Of a stretch of DNA of 39,690 nt, positions 13,671 through 20,963 are shown one piece after another. The stretch's first letter is position 1. Each line of letters opens with the position of its first letter. Both the position numbers and the translations under genes were made by a program. Below the pieces are notes generated by a model, which ran no database searches, was not told the origin of the DNA, and saw only the letters and a list, made by a program, of their open reading frames with translations. This DNA is from Nanobdellota archaeon (lineage in GTDB: Archaea; Nanobdellota; Nanobdellia; Woesearchaeales; JAGLXL01), in the NCBI GenBank assembly GCA_023132895.1, contig JAGLXL010000009.1, forward strand, positions 1-39,690, read 5' to 3'.

Positions 13671-14318
13671 ATGGCTATAAGATCAAAAAAGCAATTAGCA
13701 GTTATTTTATCGAAATTAGAGGATTTTAAGCCTCTGGGCAGCGGAAGTGAGCTTAAACTAGAGCAATACAGCACTCCAAGTGAAATAGCTGCTGACTGGC
13801 TCTGGAATATGGCTAATTTAGGGGATATTGCGTCGAAAGTGATAGTTGATGCTGCTTGTGGCCCTGGCTTCCTGGGGCTGGGTGCTTTGCTACTCGGGGC
13901 CAAGAAGGTGATTTTCGTAGATAAGAGTAAAGAAGCCATTAGATTAAGTAAGTTGAACTACAATAGTCTCAAAGAGGAATTTGACATCGTCGGAAGTGAG
14001 TTTATAGAGGGAGATATAGCTGACTTTAATGTCTCAGTTGATGTCTGGATTCAAAATCCTCCCTTTGGCACCAAGGTGAAACACATCGACAAATTGTTTT
14101 TGGAGAAGGCTTTGTCATTATCTCCAATAATTTGGTCAATGCACAAGTTGTCGACGATAAAATTTGTTGAAGCAGTTGCTAAAGATCATAATTACGAGGT
14201 AACTCACCATTGGAAATATGATTTTATGATTAAGAAAAAATTTGAATTTCATAAGAAGCCCAAGGTGTTTGTAGAAGTTGGGTTATGGCGAATGGAGAGA
14301 AAGCAGCGAAAAAATTGA
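13671..14318 (+). CDS. METTL5-like SAM-dependent N6-adenine rRNA methyltransferase (COG2263 type)
   Basis: This 215-residue protein shows the order typical of archaeal METTL5 relatives: the N-terminal SKKQLAVILSKLEDF, LEQYSTPSEIAADWLW, SAM motif I VDAACGPGFLGLGALLLGAK, acidic VDKSKEA, and catalytic NPPFGTK (Asn-Pro-Pro-Phe) near residue 126. In eukaryotes the family makes m6A in small-subunit rRNA; the archaeal target is not read from sequence. The ATG at 13671 fits the family start; a GTG at 13662 is possible. The 16-mer GTTGTCGACGATAAAA lies inside the gene. The last codons (RKQRKN, stop) lie in palindromic element C, so the C-terminus may have been replaced. Confidence 0.85.
   Translation: MAIRSKKQLAVILSKLEDFKPLGSGSELKLEQYSTPSEIAADWLWNMANLGDIASKVIVDAACGPGFLGLGALLLGAKKVIFVDKSKEAIRLSKLNYNSLKEEFDIVGSEFIEGDIADFNVSVDVWIQNPPFGTKVKHIDKLFLEKALSLSPIIWSMHKLSTIKFVEAVAKDHNYEVTHHWKYDFMIKKKFEFHKKPKVFVEVGLWRMERKQRKN
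14147..14162 (+). repeat. GTTGTCGACGATAAAA repeat, copy 2 (inside methylase gene)
   Basis: Exact match to 13072-13087, here read as codons for LSTIK. It could be chance or a binding site tolerated in coding sequence. Confidence 0.6.
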
Positions 14319-14346
14319 AAATTTTTTCTGGGTTACTTACCGTAAC
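14304..14346 (+). repeat. Palindromic two-hairpin element, copy C
   Basis: CAG, CG bulge, an 8-bp stem 14309-14316 with 14320-14327 (loop GAA), CTG, then hairpin 2 pairing 14332-14336 with 14342-14346 (loop TTACC). It contains the methylase stop codon and lies 31 bases before the Rpo11 start. Compared with copy D it keeps the same frame and loop style with a different stem length. Confidence 0.7.
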
Positions 14347-14377
14347 ATTAATAAGTAACTTGGGTTTTTTCTGCAAA

Positions 14378-14650
14378 ATGGAAATAAAAATTCTTGAGGA
14401 AAAAGCAAGAAGATTGGTTTTTGAGATAGATGCTGGCCATGGTTTTTGCAATGCTCTCAAGAGTGAATTGAATCAAGTCAAAGGTATCACAGTTGCAACT
14501 TACTCTGTGGATCATCCGCTGACCAGCAAACCAAAATTTGTTGTGGAGACAGATACTGTGGTGGCACCGAAAGCTGCGGTCAAGAAAGCAATTGATTCTT
14601 TGAAGAAACAAGCTGACTCTTTTAGGAAAGAAATAAAGAAAATCAAATAA
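14378..14650 (+). CDS. rpo11: DNA-directed RNA polymerase subunit L (Rpo11)
   Basis: This 90-residue protein has the archaeal Rpo11/RPB11 sequence plan: EIKILEEKARRLVFEIDAGH, GFCNALKSELN, ATYSVDHPLTSKPKFVVET, and a helical end (AVKKAIDSLKKQADSFRKEI). It forms the assembly heterodimer with Rpo3 in RNA polymerase, like the alpha subunit N-domains. The frame is open upstream to 14285, but family homology and length set the start at the ATG at 14378. Palindromic element C occupies the space between this gene and the methylase, so the leader of this essential gene includes, or directly follows, that structure. Confidence 0.92.
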   Translation: MEIKILEEKARRLVFEIDAGHGFCNALKSELNQVKGITVATYSVDHPLTSKPKFVVETDTVVAPKAAVKKAIDSLKKQADSFRKEIKKIK

Positions 14651-14666
14651 TTCTTGTTTTTTTATT

Positions 14667-14680
14667 TTGTCGTCGATAAA
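14667..14680 (+). repeat. Variant of the TTGTCGACGATAAA repeat, copy 3
   Basis: TTGTCGTCGATAAA, one base different from the core of the copies at 13072 and 14147. It is in the intergenic region after Rpo11. Confidence 0.5.
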
Positions 14681-14754
14681 TAGTTCTATATGGGGGAATT
14701 TCTATAGTGCCTAACTCCATAAAGTTTAAATAGTCGGGGGATTTGCTTTTTTTG

Positions 14755-15306
14755 ATGAGTTTTTTACGCGTCAAGAAAATAAAGGGAAATGATTATGCTT
14801 ATTTGGTAAAGAATAACTGGACTTCTAAGGGACCCCGGCAAGAGGTCAAAAGATACTTGGGAAGAGTGCATCGGTTTAAGGGTAAGGGGAGTTATGATGT
14901 TAATTTTGTTGCTAGTAAAAAGGGTTTTTTGATTGAGCTGGTCAAATTTGAATTGAGCAAGGTCAGCGGTAAATTGAAGAAGGAAAAGATTGAATTTGAT
15001 GACAAGAAGTTGAATTTCTTTAAAGGTACTGGAAAATCAAAGATACGAGAAAATCAAAGATTTTCTGTATCTCTTAGGAATTCAAAGAATTCCAAAGAGA
15101 TTTCCGGTACCACACAAGGTGGTAATCGGGGCTGTGTCTTGGGTCTGAACCAAGGGTTTATGTGCGACTACACTTTGCGCAGGATTTTGAATTTCAAGAA
15201 GAAGGGAGATATTGAAGTGGATAGTGTTAAGTTGGCCAAGTTTTTTATAGAGGCTGGATTTGAAGTACCGCAAGAGTATTTTATTGAGTATTTTGAGAGG
15301 CTTTAA
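14755..15306 (+). CDS. Conserved hypothetical archaeal protein carrying an in-frame palindromic insert
   Basis: This 183-residue protein begins MSFLRVKKIKGNDYAYLVKN with basic strands and ends with CDYTLRRILNF, then KLAKFFIEAGFEVPQEYFIE. It resembles proteins I have seen in DPANN genomes with no assigned function. The N-terminal strand pattern also recalls the start of some transposases, but no DDE motif follows. Residues 91-119, encoded by 15025-15111, come from a multi-hairpin palindromic block of exactly 29 codons that reads as low-complexity polar sequence. TATA-like AAAGTTTAAATAG (14717-14729) places a leaderless start at the ATG 14755. The cis-prenyltransferase gene starts 2 bases after its stop. 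Confidence 0.6.
   Translation: MSFLRVKKIKGNDYAYLVKNNWTSKGPRQEVKRYLGRVHRFKGKGSYDVNFVASKKGFLIELVKFELSKVSGKLKKEKIEFDDKKLNFFKGTGKSKIRENQRFSVSLRNSKNSKEISGTTQGGNRGCVLGLNQGFMCDYTLRRILNFKKKGDIEVDSVKLAKFFIEAGFEVPQEYFIEYFERL
15025..15111 (+). repeat. Palindromic element, copy H, in frame inside a coding sequence
   Basis: The 87-base block is a nested three-way fold. The outer stem GGTACTGGAAA (15025-15035) pairs with TTTCCGGTACC (15101-15111) with one G-U. Inside, AGATAC/GTATCT plus an 8-bp stem (15048-15055 with 15059-15066, loop AAA) have a bulged G. A second arm pairs 15077-15083 with 15087-15093, loop AAA. The CG-stem-AAA-stem-TG frame matches copy I. The ends both read GGTAC, and the length is a multiple of three. 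Smaller hairpins continue to about 15150. Confidence 0.75.
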
Positions 15307-15307
15307 G

Positions 15308-15973
15308 ATGCATGTTGGGATAATTCTAGACGGAAACAGGCGTTTTGCCAAAAGACATGGCTGGAAGCCCTGGGTGGGGCATGAGAAAGGTTTTGACAAA
15401 CTAGATGAATTATTTGACTGGATGATTGAGTTAGGGATTTCTGAGATGAGCTTGTACTGCTTTTCAATCCAGAATTTTGACCGGTCTGGGCTAGAGAAGA
15501 AGTTTTTATTTGATATCTTTAGGAAAGAAACTAAGAAGCTGCTTGAGGATTCAAGGGTTTATGCTAATAAGGTTAAGATTAAGTTTGTTGGCCGTCTGGA
15601 GATGTTTCCAGAGGATATGCAGGATTTGATGAAGGAAGTTATGGAGAAAACAAAAGATCATGACAAGCATATTGTTAATTTTGCCATGGCTTATGGCGGC
15701 CGGGAAGAGATTGTTGATTGTGTTAAGAAGTTAATAAAAGAAAACAAAGAAATAAACGAGAAAACCGTTCAAGAAAACCTCTGGGTGCCTTCTGATATGG
15801 ATGTGGTGATTCGGACTTCAGGGGAGTTTAGGACTTCTAATTTCTTTATCTGGCAGGCAAGTTATGCTGAATTGTTCTTTATTGACAAGTTCTGGCCTGA
15901 GTTTGAGAAAGAGGATTTGATTAAGGTTATTGATGAGTTCAAGGCTAAAAGGGAAAGAAGGTTTGGAAAGTGA
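15308..15973 (+). CDS. uppS: cis-Prenyltransferase, undecaprenyl/polyprenyl diphosphate synthase family
   Basis: This 222-residue protein has the family landmarks: MHVGIILDGNRRFAKRHG with catalytic Asp8, HEKGFDKLDELFDW, SLYCFSIQNFDR, NFAMAYGGREEIVDCVKKL and DVVIRTSGEFRTSNFFIWQ, then ELFFIDKFWPEF. The enzyme condenses isopentenyl diphosphate in cis to make the long lipid carrier used for archaeal N-glycosylation, which fits the glycosylation-site-rich surface protein elsewhere in the window. The start ATG at 15308 follows the upstream TAA by one base; longer frames are rejected by homology. The TGA overlaps the start of the following lipoprotein gene, so translation is coupled. Confidence 0.92.
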   Translation: MHVGIILDGNRRFAKRHGWKPWVGHEKGFDKLDELFDWMIELGISEMSLYCFSIQNFDRSGLEKKFLFDIFRKETKKLLEDSRVYANKVKIKFVGRLEMFPEDMQDLMKEVMEKTKDHDKHIVNFAMAYGGREEIVDCVKKLIKENKEINEKTVQENLWVPSDMDVVIRTSGEFRTSNFFIWQASYAELFFIDKFWPEFEKEDLIKVIDEFKAKRERRFGK

Positions 15974-16479
15974 TGCAAATGAAGAAAACTATGGGTTTGA
16001 TGGCATTGATATATGTTTTGAATGGTTGTGGCAGTAAGGTTGAAGAGGTGACTCTTGAAGATGAGATCAGGGAAGTTGTTGAGTTTGCTAAGAATAATGG
16101 AGACAAACCAATTGTCAAAGGAAATTTGAGGTTCTTTTTAGAGTATAATGATGATTCAAAGGATTCTGAGAAGCCCAATGGAGTAATTGATGAATATGAT
16201 TCTTTATTTATTAAAATTCTGGCAAAAAAGAATAATGAGTCTGTAGGATTAGTTTGGTTTAAAGATGGGGGTTTAAATGGTTATTTCAACAGAATTGGTT
16301 CAATGGATATGGCTGAAAATATCCAAGGAGGTGGGGTTCCTTATGCCAAGGAGATGGTTAAGGGGAATCCGCTGCCTCATGAGATGACTATGGAACAGCT
16401 AAAGAAAACCCAAAAGGCTTACCAGCATGTTCTGAGGGATGTCAGGGCTGAGATTAGAACTTTATTAAAACGAAGATAA
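15973..16479 (+). CDS. Predicted lipoprotein, unknown function
   Basis: This 168-residue protein starts MQMKKTMGLMALIYVLNGCG: a basic start, hydrophobic helix and a lipobox-like LNGC near residue 19, so it is probably lipid-anchored outside the membrane. The rest is acidic with no recognised domain; a DYDSLFIKILAKK-like strand region and a helical end (MEQLKKTQKAYQHVLRDVRA) are visible. The ATG at 15973 overlaps the prenyltransferase stop by one base; ATG at 15979 or GTG at 15970 are alternatives. An operator-like hairpin (16480-16497) starts right after its stop. Confidence 0.6.
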   Translation: MQMKKTMGLMALIYVLNGCGSKVEEVTLEDEIREVVEFAKNNGDKPIVKGNLRFFLEYNDDSKDSEKPNGVIDEYDSLFIKILAKKNNESVGLVWFKDGGLNGYFNRIGSMDMAENIQGGGVPYAKEMVKGNPLPHEMTMEQLKKTQKAYQHVLRDVRAEIRTLLKRR

Positions 16480-16521
16480 TTGTCACTTCTTAGTGGTTAT
16501 AATTAGAAAGGTTTATATATA
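16480..16521 (+). promoter_or_regulatory. Promoter with shared upstream motif TTGTCACTTCTTAGTGGT
   Basis: The 18-base motif (16480-16497) contains the dyad CACT-TCTT-AGTG and begins 62 bases before the ATG at 16542. AAAGG (BRE-like) and TTTATATAT (16511-16519) follow. The same arrangement with 17 of 18 motif bases occurs 63 bases before the ATG at 21742. Confidence 0.65.
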
Positions 16522-16541
16522 ACTTAATATTTGAGATTTAG

Positions 16542-17423
16542 ATGACGAGCATAATTGAAACTTCAACAGAACTTAAAAATGCTGGTTATTTTGATTATAA
16601 TTTAGCTGTTTTATTGGGTGCCATCCCACAAGAATCATTTGATTTAGTACATGAGGACCCTACAATAATACAAAGTCCAGAATTTGAGGGTACTGATGAT
16701 TATCATGTTTATTCTAAATTTGTTCAGGAAATGATTTCTGTCTTGGAAGGAATTACAGAAGAAAAATTTAAAGAAGATGTTAACAGGGTTGGATTAAGGA
16801 TCTATGGCTGGACAGAAGATAATAAAGCAGAACGTATTGAAAGTGTAGCAAAAGAATATTTTAAAGATGGAAAATTACAAAGAATAATTAATTGCGGTAA
16901 AAATTTTCTTAATTATTTCAAAGGTTTAGATGAGTTTGTTCAGACAAATGCTCAAAGGATGGTTGAGGACTCTGATGAAATCTATAGTGATGGACCACTT
17001 TATTTTCCGATGAATACTCCTGAAAAAAGAACATTTGGTAATTTAAGGCCTATTACTTGGGAAGCATTTCATGAATGGAAACACTGCCATCATCTTGATG
17101 ATTTTGTAGGATACCTTGGTAAACTTGGAGAATATATGGGGAAAGAAACTCTTTTTGAAAAAGCCCCTGATCAACGTGAAGTGTATGAAAAGGCTGCAGA
17201 ACCTTCTCCCCGAGGTTATTCTTTTGGTAATAGAAGAGCTACTGATTTTGATAGTGCAGTTAAAAGGGATTATGAATTATTTAATAAAGTTTTACATCCA
17301 TTTCTCATTGCAACACTTGACTATTTGAGAGAAACTGGTCAAGATTATGATGGAGAAAGAGAGTGGAAGGAAATGGAAGCTAATTTGGTGAGGCTGGCGC
17401 ATGACTTGGCGAATAGAAAATGA
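16542..17423 (+). CDS. Hypothetical protein with an HEWKH (HExxH-type) motif
   Basis: This 293-residue, acidic, soluble protein has no recognised family. Residues 177-181 read HEWKH inside ITWEAFHEWKHCHHLDDF, formally an HExxH zinc-metalloprotease-type helix with further histidines at 183-184, but a peptidase fold is not evident. The ATG lies about 28 bases after the TATA box and is leaderless. The stop overlaps the start of the kinase-like gene by the ATGA at 17420-17423, so these two products are made together. Its promoter carries the TTGTCACTTCTTAGTGGT motif. Confidence 0.6.
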   Translation: MTSIIETSTELKNAGYFDYNLAVLLGAIPQESFDLVHEDPTIIQSPEFEGTDDYHVYSKFVQEMISVLEGITEEKFKEDVNRVGLRIYGWTEDNKAERIESVAKEYFKDGKLQRIINCGKNFLNYFKGLDEFVQTNAQRMVEDSDEIYSDGPLYFPMNTPEKRTFGNLRPITWEAFHEWKHCHHLDDFVGYLGKLGEYMGKETLFEKAPDQREVYEKAAEPSPRGYSFGNRRATDFDSAVKRDYELFNKVLHPFLIATLDYLRETGQDYDGEREWKEMEANLVRLAHDLANRK

Positions 17424-18682
17424 AATTATTAGAAAAGGAAGGTGTTAAAGTTATTTCTGCACTTGGAGGAGGATCTCATCCGGTTTATTTAGGAAATTTT
17501 GATGGAAAGAAGGTGGTGACAAAAGAATGTTCTAAAAGGGAAATTGATTTAGTCAAGGCTTTGATTGATATTGGAGTTGATACTGCTCAGATTTTAGATG
17601 TTAATGGAAGCCAAGTTATTTTTGAATATATTGATGAGCCTAACTTAGCTGAACGTGGCGATATTAATCAAGATGTTTTGGCAGAGTCGCTTGCTGATTT
17701 TCATTCAAAGTTGTATGAAAATAGGCACAAATTAAAGGATGTTTTGGAACAAAAGCCACTTGGAGAGAGGGTTAAAGGGAAAATTAAAGAGATTGAAAAA
17801 GAAAGTTTTCTGGAAAGGGCAGTCAAAAGTGTTTTTTCTGGGACAATTACTGATTATTTGAGAAAAGATTTTGATAGATTAATTGAATCTTTAACTGAAC
17901 AAATTCCTGATGAAGTAAGCCATAATGATATTAGAAATTATAATATTATGGGTGATGGCAGCCGGTATGTTTTGATTGACATGGATCAGGTTGGAGATGG
18001 TTATTTTGGCAGTGATTTAGCAAGAGCGGCTATGGAATTAAAGGCAGCTGGCAAAAAATTGGATGAAAAAAGATTTAAAGAAAAATATTTGGAGAAATTG
18101 AGTGTGAAAAAAACTGCTGAAGATTTTGATAAGGAGTATTTGTTAGGAAAAAAATTAACTGGTTTATGGAAAGCAACCTCTTATTTGAGATTGGCTGAGA
18201 AAGATTTAGATAAAAGGGAGGAATATAATGGATATGTTGAAACTTATGTCAAAGAAACTTTAGGAGCAATGAGTCCTGAAGAAAGAGATAAGTTTGTTGA
18301 TAACCTTAATGTTAATGGTTATAGGAACAGGTATGGTAAAAGATTTTTGCAAATAGCTAAGGATTATGAAAGAGAGAATGATTCTTTGATTAACAGATTA
18401 GGGAAAGGTTTGGGAAGGAAATTTGCTAAATTCGCTGCTGTGGCTGGCTTGACAGCTGCTGTGACTTTGGGCACCTGCGGTTATATAATCAAGACCGGCC
18501 ATGAGAGTATGAGGAACGTTGAGCAGATAAAAGCAGAAGAAACCATGAAAAATATGAAAAGAGAAATTTACTTAGACAATACCCCGACAGCAGAATCAGA
18601 AGCTGAAAAAAAGTTCCAAAAGTGGTTGAAGAATGATGATTATTCTGTAAAAAAGATTTTATCAGATGGTTTGGTTAAATAA
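17420..18682 (+). CDS. APH/choline-kinase-like protein with C-terminal membrane anchor
   Basis: This 420-residue protein has a kinase-like fold of the aminoglycoside phosphotransferase/lipopolysaccharide kinase group. The N-lobe has a glycine-rich GGGSHPVYLGNFDGKKVVTK with an ATP-binding Lys, the catalytic loop is SHNDIRNYNIM (His168, Asp170, Asn175), and the metal-binding motif is LIDMDQ. After about residue 340 a hydrophobic helix FAKFAAVAGLTAAVTLGTCG would place the kinase in the cytoplasm, with a short external or membrane-proximal tail. The natural substrate is unknown. It is translationally coupled to the HEWKH protein. Its 3' end overlaps the convergent AbrB-PhoU gene by 21 bases. Confidence 0.75.
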   Translation: MKLLEKEGVKVISALGGGSHPVYLGNFDGKKVVTKECSKREIDLVKALIDIGVDTAQILDVNGSQVIFEYIDEPNLAERGDINQDVLAESLADFHSKLYENRHKLKDVLEQKPLGERVKGKIKEIEKESFLERAVKSVFSGTITDYLRKDFDRLIESLTEQIPDEVSHNDIRNYNIMGDGSRYVLIDMDQVGDGYFGSDLARAAMELKAAGKKLDEKRFKEKYLEKLSVKKTAEDFDKEYLLGKKLTGLWKATSYLRLAEKDLDKREEYNGYVETYVKETLGAMSPEERDKFVDNLNVNGYRNRYGKRFLQIAKDYERENDSLINRLGKGLGRKFAKFAAVAGLTAAVTLGTCGYIIKTGHESMRNVEQIKAEETMKNMKREIYLDNTPTAESEAEKKFQKWLKNDDYSVKKILSDGLVK

Positions 18683-19612
18683 AATTCCAAACATTGGTGT
18701 CATAGACATATAGATGAAGCGGTTAATTTCTCCAATATGGTGAAGGATAACTGATTCTTTGCCTTTTGACTGTTGGAGGGCCTGGTAAAGGTCTTTAAAG
18801 TTAAGGTCTCTGCTTTGATCAAATATTTTTTGAAGGGTTTTGAGGTCTTTTTTGAAAAAGGCATGATAAACTTGGTCAAAGATGTCATAGACTTGTTTGA
18901 AGATGTTTTTGGTCTTATTTGAGATTTTGAATTTTTTGTTTTCATGGAGATATTTGTAGAGATGCCTTAAGGTGTGCTGAATAACTAAGAAACGGGAATA
19001 AAGGCCCCAATAAAAATAAGTTTTTTCTGAAATTAAGCGTTGTTTTGCGATTTGCCTTCGGCAGAAATTGTTGTATTTGTTTGATTTGTTCTTGAGATTT
19101 TCTATAGTTCGGAAGTTTTCGTATTTTTCTTCATTTAAATCAGTGTGGATGAGTTCGAAAGCTTCTTTGATGAGGAGGAAAACTCTTCTTAAGAGAACTT
19201 CTTGTTTTTCCTGGCTAGGTTCAGTGATGTTTTCGATGATGATGTAGTCATCTTTTTCTGTGGTGATGTCAAAACCCAAGTAATAAGTGTCGATTGTTTT
19301 CTTGATAAGTTTTAGTTGGGGGGGGTTTTCGAATAAAATAGTGAGCTTATCGTAGCCTGAACGGTAAAGAGCGTTAAGGATCATTCTGATATAAGCTCTG
19401 TTTTCTGAAGTGACTTTAAGCCGGGCTGATTTTTTTTCTAGTTTGACTTCTGGTGAGAGAAGAAGAGAGTTTTCTACTGGTTTGAGGTCAATTTCATCTC
19501 CTTTTTTGAGGCCTCTGAGCTTGATCCATTTGGCTGGCAGGCTAACTAAAAGGCTTTTTTCTCCTAATTGGATTAGTTTTCTTTTCATGGTTTTAGATGA
19601 GATGGGAGTCAT
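18662..19612 (-). CDS. AbrB-like plus PhoU-like regulator
   Basis: This 316-residue protein has an N-terminal swapped-hairpin AbrB/SpoVT-type DNA-binding domain (MKRKLIQLGEKSLLVSLPAK, then WIKLRGLKKGDEIDL). The remainder is helical with the size and pattern of a PhoU domain. This combination is a common archaeal phosphate-uptake regulator type, although no pst transporter genes are in the window, so the phosphate link is by family only. A TATA-like AAATGTATATATT (19630-19642, minus strand) lies about 25 bases upstream of the ATG and predicts a leaderless mRNA. Its end overlaps the kinase-like gene. Confidence 0.78.
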   Translation of the reverse strand: MTPISSKTMKRKLIQLGEKSLLVSLPAKWIKLRGLKKGDEIDLKPVENSLLLSPEVKLEKKSARLKVTSENRAYIRMILNALYRSGYDKLTILFENPPQLKLIKKTIDTYYLGFDITTEKDDYIIIENITEPSQEKQEVLLRRVFLLIKEAFELIHTDLNEEKYENFRTIENLKNKSNKYNNFCRRQIAKQRLISEKTYFYWGLYSRFLVIQHTLRHLYKYLHENKKFKISNKTKNIFKQVYDIFDQVYHAFFKKDLKTLQKIFDQSRDLNFKDLYQALQQSKGKESVILHHIGEINRFIYMSMTPMFGILFNQTI

Positions 19613-19671
19613 ATTTAAATTTTTCTAAAAATATATACATTTTATCATTAATATATAATGTTTATACGGAA

Positions 19672-19707
19672 TATTTAAGTAGTTTTAGGGTTGTCACTTT
19701 GTAGTGA
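19672..19707 (+). promoter_or_regulatory. TATA-like box and TTGTCACT dyad before the 19734 lipoprotein gene
   Basis: ATTTAAGT lies at 19672-19679. TTGTCACTTTGTAGTGA (19691-19707) has the dyad TCACT-TTGT-AGTGA, close to the motif in the two other promoters, but here it lies 43 bases before the ATG and probably within the leader. A strong GGGGGGAT precedes the ATG. Confidence 0.5.
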
Positions 19708-19733
19708 AATAGTGTTTAGGGGGGATAATAAAA

Positions 19734-20405
19734 ATGAAAGAATATGTCAAAAATAAAATAAATTATGTTTGTGATGTTACTTCAAAAATAGTTTTAGGAG
19801 GAATTTTAGCAGCTGGTGCTTTAACTGGTTGTGGTGGTGGAAAAGATTTCCAACCAGAAAGTGAATTGGCTCAATTAGTTGATAAGCATGGACAATCAGC
19901 AAGATATGATAGTGAAAAATTTAGATTAGAGGATGGATGGCAAATAAGAATTGGTGGTAAAATTTATGGAACTCTTTTAGGCGACAAAGCGACTGTTCTA
20001 ACAACTATGTATGACCCAGAAGCAAGAAAAGATAGATGGGTAAATGGTGAAAGAACTGACCGAAAAGTCTTACCTGCAATAGTTGTTAGTTTAGCTGATT
20101 ATGGACTAGAAAAAACAAATATAAGAATTCGAGTAATTGATGAAGGTGCAGATGGAAAACCTGAATATGCTTTTATTACTCAATCTTCTAACGGAAGATC
20201 AAAGACTGTTAGAACCACAGATCCTCAAAGAGTAATGGATTGGTATAAAGCAATTAGAGGAGAAATCGTAGAAGAAATTCAGTCCAAGGAAGATTCCTTG
20301 GAATTTGCTAAAAGAGCGGAAGAAAAGCAGAAACAGAAAGAGATGGAAAGACTCTTGGAAGACGCAGAAAGAGAAATTGAAAGATTGATCGGCGAAGGTT
20401 TTTGA
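19734..20405 (+). CDS. Predicted lipoprotein with C-terminal coiled coil
   Basis: This 223-residue protein has a signal region followed by the lipobox LTGC near residues 31-34 (AAGALTGCGGG), so it is predicted to be lipid-anchored on the outside. The middle is strand-rich (LEDGWQIRIGGKIYGTLLG), and from about residue 180 there is a charged coiled coil. No family is recognised. GGGGGGAT about 10 bases before the ATG is a clear ribosome binding site. The next gene follows after 35 bases with its own GGGGGGAGG. Confidence 0.6.
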   Translation: MKEYVKNKINYVCDVTSKIVLGGILAAGALTGCGGGKDFQPESELAQLVDKHGQSARYDSEKFRLEDGWQIRIGGKIYGTLLGDKATVLTTMYDPEARKDRWVNGERTDRKVLPAIVVSLADYGLEKTNIRIRVIDEGADGKPEYAFITQSSNGRSKTVRTTDPQRVMDWYKAIRGEIVEEIQSKEDSLEFAKRAEEKQKQKEMERLLEDAEREIERLIGEGF

Positions 20406-20440
20406 TTTTTTTCTTTTTTTAATTTATTTATGGGGGGAGG

Positions 20441-20923
20441 ATGAAACTTAGAGGACTGTATAATAAAGCAAAGGAATATATTTGGGGTGGTTTGGTTTGT
20501 AATAGATGCAGGCGGATAGAGAAAGAGAAAAGACAGACTGACCTTGACAAAATCTGTGAGTGTCATTCAAGGTATTTAGCAAGGATTATTTCTTTAAATC
20601 CTAATAATGACTATGAAGAAATCCGACAAGACATTGAAAAAGCAATCAGGTTGCTGCCTAAAGATGGTAAAGAGGTTGGTGCACCAGTTCTACTAATGGA
20701 AGGATTAGTTGCGCTTTTAGGCGGACGGGACTTAAAGAGATTCTTCACGGAAAATACAGAAATTCTGAAAAAATTTAATTTCATTTATAAGGCACCTGAA
20801 GACTGTGAGGCATATGTTAATTTTATTGTTGATTATGTTAGTATATCTGCTATGCGTAAGGCGATGGAAGGAAAAATTCCAATCTATAATAGATCAAAAG
20901 GCGTGAAGAAAGAAGGGGAGTAA
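20441..20923 (+). CDS. Hypothetical protein with cysteine pairs
   Basis: This 160-residue soluble protein contains CNRCRR near residue 20 and CECH near residue 39, which could bind a single zinc. The remainder is helical without a recognised domain. GGGGGGAGG is immediately before the ATG (20432-20440), very close to the start. The pair of exceptionally G-rich ribosome binding sites here and at 19734 suggests the two genes form one transcript. Confidence 0.55.
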   Translation: MKLRGLYNKAKEYIWGGLVCNRCRRIEKEKRQTDLDKICECHSRYLARIISLNPNNDYEEIRQDIEKAIRLLPKDGKEVGAPVLLMEGLVALLGGRDLKRFFTENTEILKKFNFIYKAPEDCEAYVNFIVDYVSISAMRKAMEGKIPIYNRSKGVKKEGE

Positions 20924-20963
20924 AAGGAAAATAATTTAAATTCTTTTTCTTTTCTTGTTATTT

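Noticed and set aside
14755-15306. Calling the 183-residue protein a transposase from its N-terminal strand pattern
   Set aside because: No catalytic DDE residues, no terminal inverted repeats around the gene, and the C-terminal part looks like a compact conserved non-transposase domain.
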